This document shows, one piece after another, positions 1 to 10,619 of a stretch of 64,000 nt of DNA. How positions within the stretch are numbered: the first letter of the stretch is position 1; every line of letters begins with the position of its first letter. A program made the position numbers and the translations under genes. This DNA comes from Smallanthus sonchifolius (Eukaryota > Streptophyta > Magnoliopsida > Asterales > Asteraceae). Under the pieces are notes generated by a model. That model had not been told where the DNA came from. It saw only the letters and a program-made list of their open reading frames with translations, and did no database searches. The stretch covers positions 47,813,880-47,877,879 of the forward strand of contig CM042042.1 of assembly GCA_023525975.1 (NCBI GenBank), read 5' to 3'.

Positions 1-1042
1 CTAATCATGGATGTAGGCTCATGATATAAAGTTTAGTTGTGGAAGAACCAAAAGTAAATAACGAGGTTAAGTATAAGAGTGAATTGGAATTGAAGGATAT
101 TCTTGCTATATGAATATGTAAACGTTTAGATCAGACTCGTCACATCAGCTATGAAGATCAATCTATCACACTTTGTCATCTTCGTGTAGATCCAGATATG
201 TGAAACATCATGAAAAAGCTCATTAAAAGGTGTTAGAGACCAGGGTCTCTGAACCACCCTGCGACGTTCAAGTCAGTATTGCATTCAACCACTGACGATC
301 TAACGTATGTATGTATGAGTCCCAAAGGGTATGTGTATATGAGGTAAGGTTGAGCATTCGGTTAGAACCGGACCGGAACCGCGAACCGTTTGGATAGAAA
401 TATGTTAACCGAGGACCGGACCGTATATAAACGGTTCGGACCGGACCGGAACCGTATTAAACGGGTCGGAACCGTTTAATTTGTTGGATCAAACCGATTA
501 AAATAAAGTTCCACTTTCATTATACCTAATTATATTTTCTGCAAAATAAAGTTCCAATCCAACTCCACAAAACAAAAAACAAACCCAAAATACTCCACAA
601 ACGGTTCTAACGGGTTCCAACTGGAACCGTCGGGTTATTAATCGAACCGAACCGCGGACCATTTAATGACCATATGAAGAACCGAGAACCGGACCTGTTT
701 AGTAATTGGCGGGTCGGTTCCGGTTCCAATTGGTCCAATTCTACGGTTCTAACGGGTCCGAACCGCGAACCGCTCACCCCTAATATGAGGTATTAGGGAG
801 GACGAAGAAGTTCCTAACATTGAGACGTAGTCCCCTTTAAACAGGGAATAGGTGGATTAAGGTTTTAATGGGCCAATATGTATTACTCGTAAACCTACTA
901 GACTAGGCCAAGCTAAAACTATACTCGAGATATATATATTTTTTTATCATAAGGAAAATAAAAACATTTTATATATTTAGATGATAAAATGTAGTTGAAA
1001 ATGTCTATGAAATAACTTAATAATTTATTTTTAACTAATTAA
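1..1042 (+). repeat. Left arm of a 1,042-bp perfect inverted repeat
   Basis: Positions i and 13923-i are complementary from 1 to 1042. I compared consecutive 60-base blocks through position 1020 and saw no mismatch or indel. Homology stops at 1042/12881. The arm begins at the first base of the window, so it may extend further left. It contains a 438-bp hAT-type MITE and ends 130 bp before the tRNA-His gene. No coding potential is evident. Confidence 0.95.
345..782. mobile_element. hAT-type MITE in the left arm
   Basis: The element starts TAAGGTTGAGC and ends GCTCACCCCTA, which are imperfect terminal inverted repeats. It is flanked by the 8-bp direct repeat ATATGAGG at 337-344 and 783-790. 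The interior is rich in GGAACCG/CGGTTCC words that can pair internally. There is no transposase, so it is non-autonomous. The 8-bp duplication and the TAGGGGTG-like tip point to hAT. The same element lies in the other arm at 13141-13578, so it inserted before the arm was copied. Confidence 0.75.
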
Positions 1043-1172
1043 TCAAATCATAAATCATGGACTCACATTTATGTAACTTGATAATTGAATGAACGTAGTC
1101 AAAAGACGTGGGTTGGTCATACAACAGAATAGTTTTAAATATTAAAATTAATTTCAACGAATTTGACACAAT

Positions 1173-1244
1173 GTGGCTGTAGTTTAGTGGTGAGAATTCT
1201 ACGTTGTGGCCGTGGAGACCTGGGCTCGAATCCCAGCAGCCACA
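1173..1244 (+). tRNA. tRNA-His (anticodon GTG), copy 1
   Basis: This is a 72-nt cloverleaf. The acceptor stem GTGGCTG pairs with CAGCCAC, the anticodon loop is TTGTGGC, the T-arm has GGGCTCGAATCCC, and the discriminator is A. It closely matches the usual plant nuclear tRNA-His. Compared with copy 2 (24098-24169, minus) it has A to G in the D-loop region and C to T in the anticodon stem, which turns one C-G pair into a U-G wobble. A T-run just downstream can act as the Pol III terminator. About 220 bp of 5' flank is homologous to that of copy 2, so the locus was duplicated. It is probably functional. Confidence 0.93.
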
Positions 1245-2090
1245 TCTCCTTTTTTGGTTTTCAATAATATCCTTTCTAAAACACTTACAAGATCAATGAA
1301 ATTATAAAATAACGTGGACTTATAACTTTTTTCCTCAAATTAAATCTTAATGTATATCGTGAGAATTATGTTTACATTCTTCGTATAATTTTTATAACTT
1401 GTATTGCAAATTTTACGTATTTTATGAATTATGTGAAGTAAATTATGAATACTAAAAGGGTTGTTTTTTATATTGTTGTATGAGACTTTGTAAATTTTGG
1501 CATGTCTTGTAAGCTTATGCGTTTTTTTACGAAGTTAACTTTAACTATTTAGGGTTATTCATACATACATACATACTTACTGAATAGTATCCATGTGTTT
1601 TTTTATAGTCGTTTCTTTGTGATTTTTTTTAGGTGAGTACGGGTGTTTAGGTCGTTCAAACCGAGTGTTATATATTTTAACAATTAACCGTTACCGTCAG
1701 AACCACAACAGTATCGGCGTCGTTATTATCGGAACCGGTATCAGAATTCTCTGTTTTGGTTTTCGATCGATGTACTTTTCGGATATCTTTTTCGGCTAGG
1801 TTTTCTTTTTCGTTTGCTATGGAGAGTGCTTGTTGCATACCAGTACCGTAACAAACCGAACCGACATCGAGCAAATCATGCAACGTAGCGTGAGGGGATT
1901 CCACTAGTCTTTAAATTTTTGGAAGAGTTTTTTTTTCTTTTTTATGTTATTGTATGATATCTTTTTTTTGAAATACGACATTTATAATAAACAAGCACCG
2001 ACTAGCAAGAAGACTTGCAAAACCAGACAAATTACATAAAATTTAGAGAGATTTGAAACCATTGTCCACGTAAGCTTACATCTTCTATTT
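1245..2090. other. AT-rich spacer
   Basis: No gene was recognised. There is a short ACAT-type microsatellite near 1560-1577. A 75-codon open frame at 1677-1904 (minus) lacks any recognisable domain and is probably chance. Confidence 0.6.
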
Positions 2091-2094
2091 CAAC

Positions 2095-2430
2095 TACCAT
2101 ACATACCAAAGAAAATAGTGCCGATTTTTCAAAAACACCATGTCTCTCCTTAGCTTCCAAACAACCCATCACACGACAAAGATAAGCATCCCGATTAATT
2201 CCTTCTTAACCAGATTAACATTATCAAGCCACCCTCTAAGACCACGCGGGAATCTAACAATCGGCAAAGAAACATTAAGCCAGGCAGCCACTAGATCCCA
2301 AATTCTCCCCACCAAAGAACACTCCCCAAAAACGTGCAACGAGGACTGAATCGCGTAATTACAAAGTGGACAGAAAAGAGATGGAACCTCAATATCCAAG
2401 TTATTACGAGTTGGAAGACAATTGCTTCAC
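2095..2430 (-). pseudogene. LINE fragment: zinc-binding domain after reverse transcriptase (zf-RVT)
   Basis: The minus-strand translation shows the spacing CPLC...HVFGEC...IWDLVAAWL, the signature of the zinc-binding domain after the reverse transcriptase of plant L1-type LINEs. After an in-frame stop near 2167 the frame continues with a WKLRRDMVF-like segment, which often follows this domain. Only about 110 codons survive, with no reverse transcriptase nearby, so this is a relic. It lies just upstream of the Copia element and is unrelated to it. Confidence 0.75.
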
Positions 2431-2575
2431 ACTATCCAAACGCAATCCAAATGCAAATGATATCCTGCAAACCTATGCATGTTCTATGAAACGTATACAC
2501 ATAGTGGGAAGTCAATATTAAACACTTAGAGTTACTTTTACATTCTTGATCATGTGCATTATATTTGATTAGTAT

Positions 2576-2762
2576 TATTAACCGAGTATAATCCTCAATC
2601 AGCCAAGAATCACGGCTGTAGATTAGGAAACTGTTAATAATATAAATATGTATTGTATTTAAATATTTGATTGAGACTATCCATAGATAGACTCCCAAAT
2701 GTAATTATATAATGCAATTGAATCAATGAGAAAGGGCAAGCATTGAGAAATACCAAATATCA
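2576..2762 (+). repeat. 5' LTR of the Copia element
   Basis: 187 bp, starting TATTAACCGAG and ending AAATATCA. It differs from the 3' LTR by C/T, A/C and A/G substitutions and no indel. The boundary is fixed by the target duplication on the left and the primer-binding site on the right. Confidence 0.95.
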
Positions 2763-2775
2763 TGGTATCAGAGCC
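2763..2775 (+). promoter_or_regulatory. Primer-binding site (initiator tRNA-Met)
   Basis: TGGTATCAGAGCC directly abuts the 5' LTR. It is complementary to the 3' end of plant initiator tRNA-Met, the usual primer for Copia minus-strand synthesis. Confidence 0.93.
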
Positions 2776-2889
2776 TTTCATCTAATAACCAGTCTTCTTT
2801 TCTCTGCCCTAGCCAGCCGCCACCTACATCTCCTCCCTCTCATTTCATCCTTCTTGACAGAACCCCTTTCTCACATCTAACCCTCTCTA

Positions 2890-3258
2890 ATGGCTTCTCA
2901 ACCACACCCTGCCAGATCGAAACTAATTCTGGATGAGACCAGTAAGTCACATCAGGCAGCCAATTTAGCACCTTCGGCTCTTCATGACACCACCAACCAC
3001 CAAGCAACACGGGTCAGAAGTGGAGGCTCTTCTGATCACCGCCACCACCAACAATCAGACCATCAATACTCCAGCTATCGAAGCCAAGGTAGGGGTCGCT
3101 CCAACAGTGGCAGAGGACGAAGCTCACAGGCCTCACCAGGAGGACAGTCGAATACTTGGGGAAACCCAGGCGGGCCGCGACCACCTGTTCAATGGTCCAC
3201 TCCTTCTCCGTGGAATTACCAGGGATATGCAAACTGGGATAACCCCCCTGCCACTACC
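2890..3258 (+). pseudogene. Copia gag remnant
   Basis: The frame begins with ATG at 2890 about 115 bp after the primer-binding site. The first residues run within a few codons into an ARSKLILDE-like stretch and then a Gly/Arg/Ser-rich tail (RGRSNSGRGRSS) typical of the C-terminal part of plant Copia Gag. The large UBN2-type capsid region and a CCHC zinc knuckle are not visible, so most of Gag seems deleted. The frame continues out of phase to 3459. The true Gag-Pol reading changes frame near a run of six C at about 3245-3250. I infer a frameshift there. Confidence 0.8.
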
Positions 3259-6200
3259 CAACTCAACAGTTTGGGCTGTCTAGGCCTGTTCACAGCCAAA
3301 CACCTGGCCCAGGTATACTTGGTAATCGGGCCAGTCAAGCATATGCTGCCTCTGAAGTCAGCCACACCTCAGCAGACCTTGAACAAGCCTTCCACTCCAT
3401 GGAACTACATCCACCCGATCACAATTGGTACATGGACTCCGGGGCAACGACACACATGACCAACTCCTCAGGTAACTTCTCGTCCTATGTTAATAATGGT
3501 CTTTTTCGGAATATTCTTGTAGGTAATGGCTCTAAACTTCCAATTTACGGTACGGGACGTCAAACACTTCCTAAGCCCTTCCCACCTCTACATTTAAACA
3601 ATGTTCTTCATGTCCCTTCTCTTATTAAAAACCTTTTATCTGTCCGACGATTTTCTATTGATAATAATGTATCCATCGAATTTGACCCTTTTGGTTTTGA
3701 TGTTAAGGACTTCCCGACGCGGACACCAATCCTCCGATGTAATAGCACCGGGGATCTTTACCCTCTCACTATCCAATCAGCTTCTAACCTCACCAGTCCT
3801 TCCACCTTTGCAGCCATCACACAAGACTTGTGGCATTCCCGTCTCGGCCACCCGAGCACTTCAGTTTTATCTACTTTGAAACCTTGTTTATCTTTACATT
3901 CTCGTACTAAACATTCTCGTTCAATTTGTTCCTCGTGTGTATTTGGCAAACAAATTAAATTACCGTTTTCTACATCTACTTCTATCACATATTTACCTTT
4001 TGATATTATACATAGTGACTTGTGGACATCACCTGTTTTAAGTGCTAGCGGTTATCGATACTATATCCTATTTCTTGATGACAAAACAAATTTTTTGTGG
4101 ACATATCCATTAGCACACAAATCACAAGTATACAATGTCTTTCTCCAATTCTATAATCTTATCAAAACCCAATTTCAACATAATATCAAAACAATTCAAT
4201 GTGATAACGGTCGCGAATACGACAATCAACATTTTCATAATTTTTGTGCCCAAAATGGACTCCAATTTCGTTTCTCATGTCCACATACCTCTTCTCAAAA
4301 CGGTAAAGCGGAACGCAAAATCCGCTCAATCAATAATATAATACGCACCCTCTTGGCCCATGCTTCCGTTCCCCAATCGTTTTGGCACCATGCTCTTCAA
4401 CATGCTACTTACCTTCTTAACATTCTTCCTAGCAAATTGCTTCACAATTTCAGCCCCACCCAGCTCCTATACACCCGCAAACCATCCTACACACACCTTA
4501 AAGTCTTCGGTTGTCTTTGTTATCCCCTCATTCCCTCTACCACCATTAATAAACTTGATAAAAGATCCACTCCTTGTGTCTTTTTAGGTCATCCCTCAAA
4601 TCACAGGGGATACAAATGTTATAATCTCAAAACTCGCCAAATCACAGTTTCAAGGCACGTTATCTTTGATGAAACAATTTTCCCCTTCTCAAAATCTAAC
4701 CCCACTCCTTCATCCTCCTATCACTTTCTCACTGAATCCACACCACATCCTTCCCTTTGGAACACTAACTCAGCAGTACCTAATCCTACCAGCCCATCAG
4801 CTACTACAACTCCTACCAGCCCAAATATCACTCCTACCAGCCCATCAACACGTGCCACGACCCAACACTCTACTCCCACCACTCCCTTAAAAACCTACTC
4901 TCGTCGACCCAAGCCCACCACCACCCAGCCCCTCCATCTACACAGCAGCCTTCAAACATAGAAGCTGCCTCAGTCCAGCAGACCCACACTCACAGTCCGA
5001 AAGCTGCATCAGTCTAGCAGCCCCCCCTCACAGTCCGGAACCGTCACCCAATATTCCCATCCCCCCTCCACCTCCTACTTGAACCATCCATACTCGGAGC
5101 ATGTACGACATTACCAAACTTCGACAGCCATTTAGTTTCCATGCCTCACCTTCCATTTCCCCTCTACCCCGTAATCCTATCGACGCTCTCCGTAACCCGG
5201 ATTGGAAACAGGCCATGACCGAAGTATTCCGGGCTCTTATTGATAATAGCACATGGAAGTTAGTCTCGAGGCCTAACAACATAAATATTATCCGTAGTAT
5301 GTGGATTTTTCGTCATAAAACAAAATCTGATGGTTCTTTAGAGCGATACAAAGCTCGTTTGGTTTGTGATGGCAGGTCACAACAGATTGGAATTGATTGT
5401 GGGGAGACAGTTAGCCCGATTGTTAAATCGGCCACTATCCGAACAGTTCTTGCTATTGCCTTGTCTCATTCATGGCCCATACATCAACTAGATGTCAAGA
5501 ACACGTTTTTACATGGCAACCTCACCGAGACAGTCTATATGTATCAACCACCAGGCTTCAGAGACTCTCGTTACCCGGATCATGTTTGCCTCTTAAAGAA
5601 GTCTTTATATGGCTTAAAACAGGCCCCATGAGCCTGGTACCAGAGATTTGCCGATTATGTCTATTCACTTGGTTTTCACCACAGCAGATGTGATCATTCT
5701 TTGTTCATCTACAAATCTGGACAACACACTGCATACTTATTACTATATGTGGATGACATCATTCTGGTAACCTCTTCCGATGCACTTCGCCACACTTTCA
5801 TGAAACTCCTGGCAGACGAGTTTGCCATGAAAGATTTGGGCCCTCTCAGTTATTTTCTGGGCATCTCAGTTACGCACAACACAGAGACCTTATTTTTGTC
5901 TCAGCAAAAATATGCAAGTGATATTCTAGAACGGGCCGGCATGACATCCTGCAATGCCTCCAACACACCGGTTGACACAAAATCAAAGCTTAGTTCTACT
6001 GCCGGTTCACTTCTAGAAGACGGGGGTACCTTTTACAGGCAACTCGCAGGGGCACTTCAGTATTTGACATTTACCCGTCCTGATATCAGTTACGCGGTCC
6101 AACAGATTTGCATGCACATGCATGCCCCTAGATCCTCTCATATGAATGCACTAAAACGAATTCTTAGGTATGTCAAAGGCACCTTATCCCATGGCTTACT

Positions 6201-6717
6201 CCTTCAAAAATCCCCGGTTACTTCTTTGCTCTCATACACGGATGCTGATTGGGCCGGGTGCCCAGATACGAGACGTTCCACGTCTGGATATTGTGTTTAT
6301 CTAGGGGACAACCTTCTCTCTTGGTCCTCCAAGCGACAGCCCACCTTATCCCGTTCAAGTGCCGAGGCTGAATATCGAGGTGTGGCCAACGTTGTCTCCG
6401 AAACGTGCTGGTTACGCAACCTCTTATTGGAACTACATCATCCATTAAATCGCGCCACATTGGTCTATTGTGACAATATAAGCGCCGTCTACCTCTCTTG
6501 CAACCCGGTCCAGCACCAACGTACCAAACATATTGAGTTTGACATCCATTTTTTTCGTGAGAAGGTTGCTCGGGGACATGTGCACGTCCTTCATGTGCCC
6601 TCTAGATATCAGATTGCCGACATTTTCACCAAAGGCTTGCCATCCGTTCTGTTCAATGATTTCAGACTCAGTCTCAACATTCGCCAACCTCCTGTTTCGA
6701 CTGCGGGGGTATATTAA
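3259..6717 (+). pseudogene. Copia pol remnant: protease, integrase, RT, RNase H
   Basis: The protease motif WYMDSGATTHMT is encoded near 3425-3460. GAG-pre-integrase follows with its HxxxH...CxxC zinc site (LWHSRLGHP...CSSCVFGK). The integrase core carries HSDLW, CDNGREY and a downstream Glu in the NGKAER context. This frame ends at 4961, and the RT resumes in another frame from about 5101. RT motifs are LDVKNTFLHG and YVDDI, with an in-frame TGA at about 5629 in the normally conserved QAPxAWY motif, where a CGA to TGA change is the simplest cause. RNase H follows with YTDADWAG, SSAEAEYR and the terminal H-E-F-D-I-H region, ending at 6717 just inside the 3' LTR. The domain order is that of Copia; the gene is not translatable as one polyprotein. 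Confidence 0.93.
6699..6711 (+). promoter_or_regulatory. Polypurine tract of the Copia element
   Basis: GACTGCGGGGGTA lies immediately before the 3' LTR, where plus-strand DNA synthesis is primed. The G-run and exact position support the call. Confidence 0.75.
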
Positions 6718-6898
6718 CCGAGTATAATCCTCAATCAGCCAAGAATCACGGTTGTAGATTAGGAAACTGTTAATAATATAAATCTGTATTGTATTTAAAT
6801 ATTTGATTGAGACTATCCATAGATAGACTCCCGAATGTAATTATATAATGCAATTGAATCAATGAGAAAGGGCAAGCATTGAGAAATACCAAATATCA
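6712..6898 (+). repeat. 3' LTR of the Copia element
   Basis: 187 bp, same tips as the 5' LTR, three substitutions apart. It is followed directly by the target duplication AGTAT. Confidence 0.95.
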
Positions 6899-6903
6899 AG
6901 TAT

Positions 6904-8530
6904 ATTTTCATTTTAGGTAGTTTTAGTAACTTTTGGTGATTCTTATTCTTGTTAAGGTGTTTTATTATTTAGATGTTTTTGTGCTTCTGGATGTGGAAGT
7001 TTTATGTAAGCGGTCCTGCTACATATGTGTATATGTAAATCAGTATATGCATTATATTTGCTGAGGTCTAGTTGATGCACCACTACAAGGATGTGATTGT
7101 CGTATTTTATCTCACTTCTGATTGAGGATCTGGAATAATGGAATCGCATATGATCTTTCATCCATTAGGGTTCAACGTCGAAGCACATATTTACCAGCAA
7201 TTGGGTTAAGAGATAGCTAAACATTTAGCTCCCCCAAATATGAAGAGAAAGTAAACATTAACAAGAGTTGTTTTGGGCATTTTAAGTAGTTATCGGTCAT
7301 TTATTTATAACAATAGTCTTTAACGTTTGTTAAAAAGATAAAATCAAACTTTTATGGAACAAAATCAAGATAACTCAAATGTTCCATTCACTATTTTATA
7401 GTATGAAGCACGGGATCACTCGTCTCCTTTTGATATTTAAGGGTTTGTGACAAACTTTGTGTCTATTTTTAACCTTATTTTCTTGTTATAATTTTTGGGT
7501 TTTGGTGTAACCGGATGGAAATGTGACGTGTATCGGTAATTACAATCCTAGTTTGTTAGTTTACCCTTTGAAATTTTTAAATACATTTCTTACCGTTTTG
7601 GTTTATAAATAACTTTAAATTTATAAAAATGAAAAATTAATAGATTAGTTATTACTCTATTACCCTGAACAAAAGAAAATAAAAAAAAAACTTTAACAAT
7701 AAAAAAATGACTGTAACACATATAAAAAAATCGTGCATTATTACTTATTAGATATTGTATTGTGAGTATAAGATTAGTACTTCTTGTTATAATAAGAGTG
7801 TTGTTATATGACATTTTGTAATCATCTCATAATCCATCCTCGAATTACACACTTGTATGTCATTTACAACCAGGGTACCCAAAACACATTAATGGTATTT
7901 AAGCCCGGCCATTCTTTATGAATACACACACAACCGAGGCGGTGTGGTGTAATCGCATGGAAATGAAAGGAGAACGTAAAATTTGGATCAAAGTCTTGTC
8001 TCTTTCTCTATTGTTTTCTTGGAGCCTAACCCACTCAACGAGTATCTATTAAAAGATTTACCATCTTGAAGCAGTCTCTAACAACCTAATTGTATATTTC
8101 AGTATGTATCCATAGGCTGATTTTATGAATCGGACCTGGTTATGGGTTCAACCGGTCCGAACCAATTTGAGTTCACCCCTAAATGGAGTTCAGTTTTTGA
8201 ACAGGAGAATGCTTGACAGTGCCCCATTGTGTTTTTTATTTCAGTATTGTTTGTGTTGTCAAAGAATGCAACTATGTGGTGTAGTTTAACCGGTCCACAC
8301 CAAGATTCATATATGTTTTATTTGTCTCACTTAATTTTAAAAAAATATAAACATTCAAAAAATATCATATAAAATTGAAACACTTAGTAAAAGCTTAACG
8401 ACTTGGAAGAAAAAAAAACTTTGAGTGATTTTAGTAGAAGATCTATGGAACTTTATATTAAGAAAAATGGTAAAGTAACACACTTACCCCTGGGGTTTAC
8501 CCAAGTACAAAGAGACCCCTTAACTTTTCA
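6904..8530. other. AT-rich spacer upstream of the L7/L12 gene
   Basis: No gene or RNA was recognised. Short CCGGTCCGAACC words near 8135-8185 end in TTCACCCCTAA, like the tip of the hAT MITEs in the inverted-repeat arms, so a degenerate relative may end there. Several short open frames lack recognisable domains. Confidence 0.5.
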
Positions 8531-8637
8531 TAATCTCTAAAACCTTCAACCCAAATCATAAAAACCTATCGCCGTCGCACTGTACCTCTCGCCCAAAACC
8601 CTGCTTCCCGTTATTCATTTTCCGATCACCATCTTCC

Positions 8638-8655
8638 ATGATCACACAACCATAA
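8638..8655 (+). promoter_or_regulatory. Five-codon upstream open reading frame in the L7/L12 leader
   Basis: ATG at 8638 opens five codons and stops at 8653-8655, ten bases before the main ATG at 8666. If the transcript starts upstream, scanning ribosomes would meet this uORF first. The transcript start is not known, so this is an inference. Confidence 0.45.
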
Positions 8656-8665
8656 ACCCAACACC

Positions 8666-9199
8666 ATGAAGAAACACTTCTACCAACGAATCTCCCAATT
8701 CCGTTCATCATTCCAAACCCCCAATTCGATCCAACAACACACCCATTTCCGTCTAATCCGAGGACTATGTTCCACGCCGTCCAATCGCGTGTCGGAAATC
8801 GTTAACGAGATGATGAATTTAACGCTGCTGGAGTCTGCAGATTTGACGGAGGTTATGAGGAAGAAGATGGGAATAAACGAGATGCCGATAATGGCGGTGA
8901 TGATGCCGGGGATGGGGTTGAAGACCGGAGTTAGAGGCGGCGGCGGTGGGGTGAAGGGAGGGGAGGAGAAGACGACGGAGAAAACGGCGTTTGATTTGAA
9001 GCTTGAAGGAGGGTTTGATGGTGGGTCGAAGATTAAGATAATTAAGGAGGTGAGGACGTTTACTGATTTGGGTTTGAAGGAGGCTAAAGAGTTGGTGGAG
9101 AAAGCGCCTACTTTGTTGAAGAAAGGTGTGCCTAAAGAAGAAGCTGAGAAGATTATTGAGAAGATGAAGGCTATTGGGGCTAAAGTTGTCATGGAATGA
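8666..9199 (+). CDS. Mitochondrial ribosomal protein L7/L12 (bL12m)
   Basis: An intronless gene for a 177-residue protein. Residues 1 to about 36 are Arg/Ser/Gln-rich with almost no acidic residues, typical of a mitochondrial transit peptide. Residues 40-70 (VSEIVNEMMNLTLLESADLTE) resemble the N-terminal dimerisation domain of bL12. A Gly-rich hinge follows (about 80-106). Residues 107-177 are the C-terminal domain, with FDLKL, KIKIIKEVR, DLGLKEAKELVE, PTLLKKGV and IGAKVVME. bL12 forms the flexible stalk of the large ribosomal subunit that recruits translation factors. The start was chosen because it is the first ATG giving the transit peptide. The frame is intact and its GC is higher than its surroundings. 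A plastid location is less likely given the short presequence. It sits inside the island bounded by the inverted repeat. Confidence 0.93.
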   Translation: MKKHFYQRISQFRSSFQTPNSIQQHTHFRLIRGLCSTPSNRVSEIVNEMMNLTLLESADLTEVMRKKMGINEMPIMAVMMPGMGLKTGVRGGGGGVKGGEEKTTEKTAFDLKLEGGFDGGSKIKIIKEVRTFTDLGLKEAKELVEKAPTLLKKGVPKEEAEKIIEKMKAIGAKVVME

Positions 9200-9313
9200 G
9201 GTAATTTGATTTCAATTTGATTGTTGGTTTCTTGTTATTTTGATTTGGATTATTAGAAGTGTTTTTAAAGCTTTTAGATCATGTGGGATTTGAATTGATT
9301 GAAAGACTTGTGA

Positions 9314-9620
9314 TCATAGTTGTTGAAAACCTAAGGCGCACTCAAGGCTCAAAGGGTGAGCTTTGGGCCTAGGCGCAAGGCGCTTAAAAAGAGATGGCCT
9401 GAGATAAGCGAGGCGCGTTGCATAAAAATACTTTTTTTAGGTGTTTTAGACATGTTTAGGGCTAGTTTAGGCTGTTTTAGGTCGGTCGAGGCCATTTTTG
9501 GATGTTTCAGACCAGTTTGGCTGGAATTTGTAGAATTTTGCTGGAACTTACTAGATCGGGCTGGAATCTGGCTACATGCTCGCTGGAGCGCCTAGCCTAG
9601 GTCGCCTTTGACAACTATGA
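9314..9620. mobile_element. MITE-like element with AGGCGC-rich interior
   Basis: The ends are imperfect inverted repeats: TCATAGTTGT at the left and ACAACTATGA at the right, with related AAGGCG/CGCCTT words just inside. The element is about 307 bp and non-coding. The 79-codon open frame inside it (9356-9595) has no domain. It lies in the 3' flank of the L7/L12 gene. The superfamily is not certain. Confidence 0.55.
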
Positions 9621-9773
9621 TTACCTACCTTATACAATAATTGCTTCAATAAATTGGTGATAAAATCAATTTTTTGCTTGATGGATAATGGATTTGAGTC
9701 TTTTGGTCCTAACTTCAAAATTCTGTTACTTCATTGCTGCTTGGTAGATTTTCCAGTTCTTTGTAGTTTTAGG

Positions 9774-10189
9774 TAGGGGTTATCATAAACAACCATCCAT
9801 TTAAACCGACTAAACCGCCCAAATCGAAGCAAGTCGGCCTGTTTGAGTCTTTGAGGTTGGTACGGTTCATGGTTCGGATTTGGTGGTTAAACGGCTGTGT
9901 GTGTTGTTTAATCTTAATTTTTTGAATATGTAGTCATTTATATGTATTATGTTCATGAACATCTTTATCATTTTAAAATTCTTTATACAAGCTGACGGTT
10001 TAAAGAACAATAAAAAATCAGTTCAAAATGCCAAAACCGAACTGTCAAATCACCAAACCACAAAACCCGGCCTGTCTGTCTGACCTGCCCAACCCGGCCG
10101 GTTTGGTTTGTCATTTCCCAAAACTGTGGTCAACTGTTCGACCCAGAAATTTCATCAAAGTTGACCAAACCGGACAGTTAACACCTCTA
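9774..10189. mobile_element. hAT-type MITE
   Basis: A 416-bp non-coding element beginning TAGGGGTTATC and ending GTTAACACCTCTA. It is flanked by GTTTTAGG (9766-9773) and CTTTTAGG (10190-10197), a 7/8 matching 8-bp target duplication. The interior is rich in AACCG/CCGGTT words, like the MITEs at 345 and 13141. Confidence 0.65.
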
Positions 10190-10336
10190 CTTTTAGGGTT
10201 TTGAAATGCATACATTGTTTTTCTGATCTGTTAGACTATCAAGTATCCACCCACATTATTATGATATGTTGGTGTTGGATTATTTTACTAGTGTTCTTGC
10301 ATATGTAATTATGCTAGAAAACCACGTTAGAGTAGG

Positions 10337-10600
10337 TGGAGGTGGCAAGACGGGTGGGTTGGGCAACAGATCAAAGCATTGTGCGTTTTTAGTGCAATTT
10401 TAATGCGCTGGGTTGGGTTGACCCACAAATGCTTTCTTGCTCTTTATTTTGTCGAGTCCATCTTTCGATTAAGTCAACCCTCTTTAATTTTAGCTAAACC
10501 TTTTTGGTTTTACCAGTTTGACCCATTACAGATTAAATATAATCCAAGTCGACCAATTTACCTATAAATGGGTCCAAGTCGACCCGTTACTGTCATCTCT
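10337..10600. mobile_element. Candidate hAT-like MITE
   Basis: The left end GGAGGTGGCAAGACGGGT and the reverse complement of the right end, AGAGATGACAGTAACGGGT, are similar. The interior has GGGTTGGG and GTCGACCC words. No clear target duplication was found, so the superfamily is uncertain. Confidence 0.4.
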
Positions 10601-10619
10601 TTGAACGCTATTCATTAGA

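Larger units (their letters stand above)
2576..6898 (+). mobile_element. Ty1/Copia LTR retrotransposon, complete ends but broken coding region
   Basis: This 4,323-bp element has two 187-bp LTRs that differ at 3 sites. It is flanked by the 5-bp target duplication AGTAT (2571-2575 and 6899-6903). A primer-binding site complementary to initiator tRNA-Met follows the 5' LTR, and a G-rich polypurine tract precedes the 3' LTR. The order protease, integrase, reverse transcriptase, RNase H defines Copia. Gag is very short, two reading-frame breaks and one in-frame stop interrupt the polyprotein, so it cannot make its own proteins. The LTR tips are TA...CA instead of TG...CA. A 3/187 LTR difference suggests a recent insertion. 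Confidence 0.97.

Noticed and set aside
1677..1904. 75-codon open frame (minus)
   Set aside because: No domain, no homology signal by eye, low-complexity AT-rich surroundings.
8680..9192. 170-codon open frame antisense to L7/L12
   Set aside because: It is the complement of a clearly conserved gene and has no domain of its own.
9356..9595. 79-codon open frame downstream of L7/L12
   Set aside because: It lies wholly inside a MITE-like repeat and has no domain.
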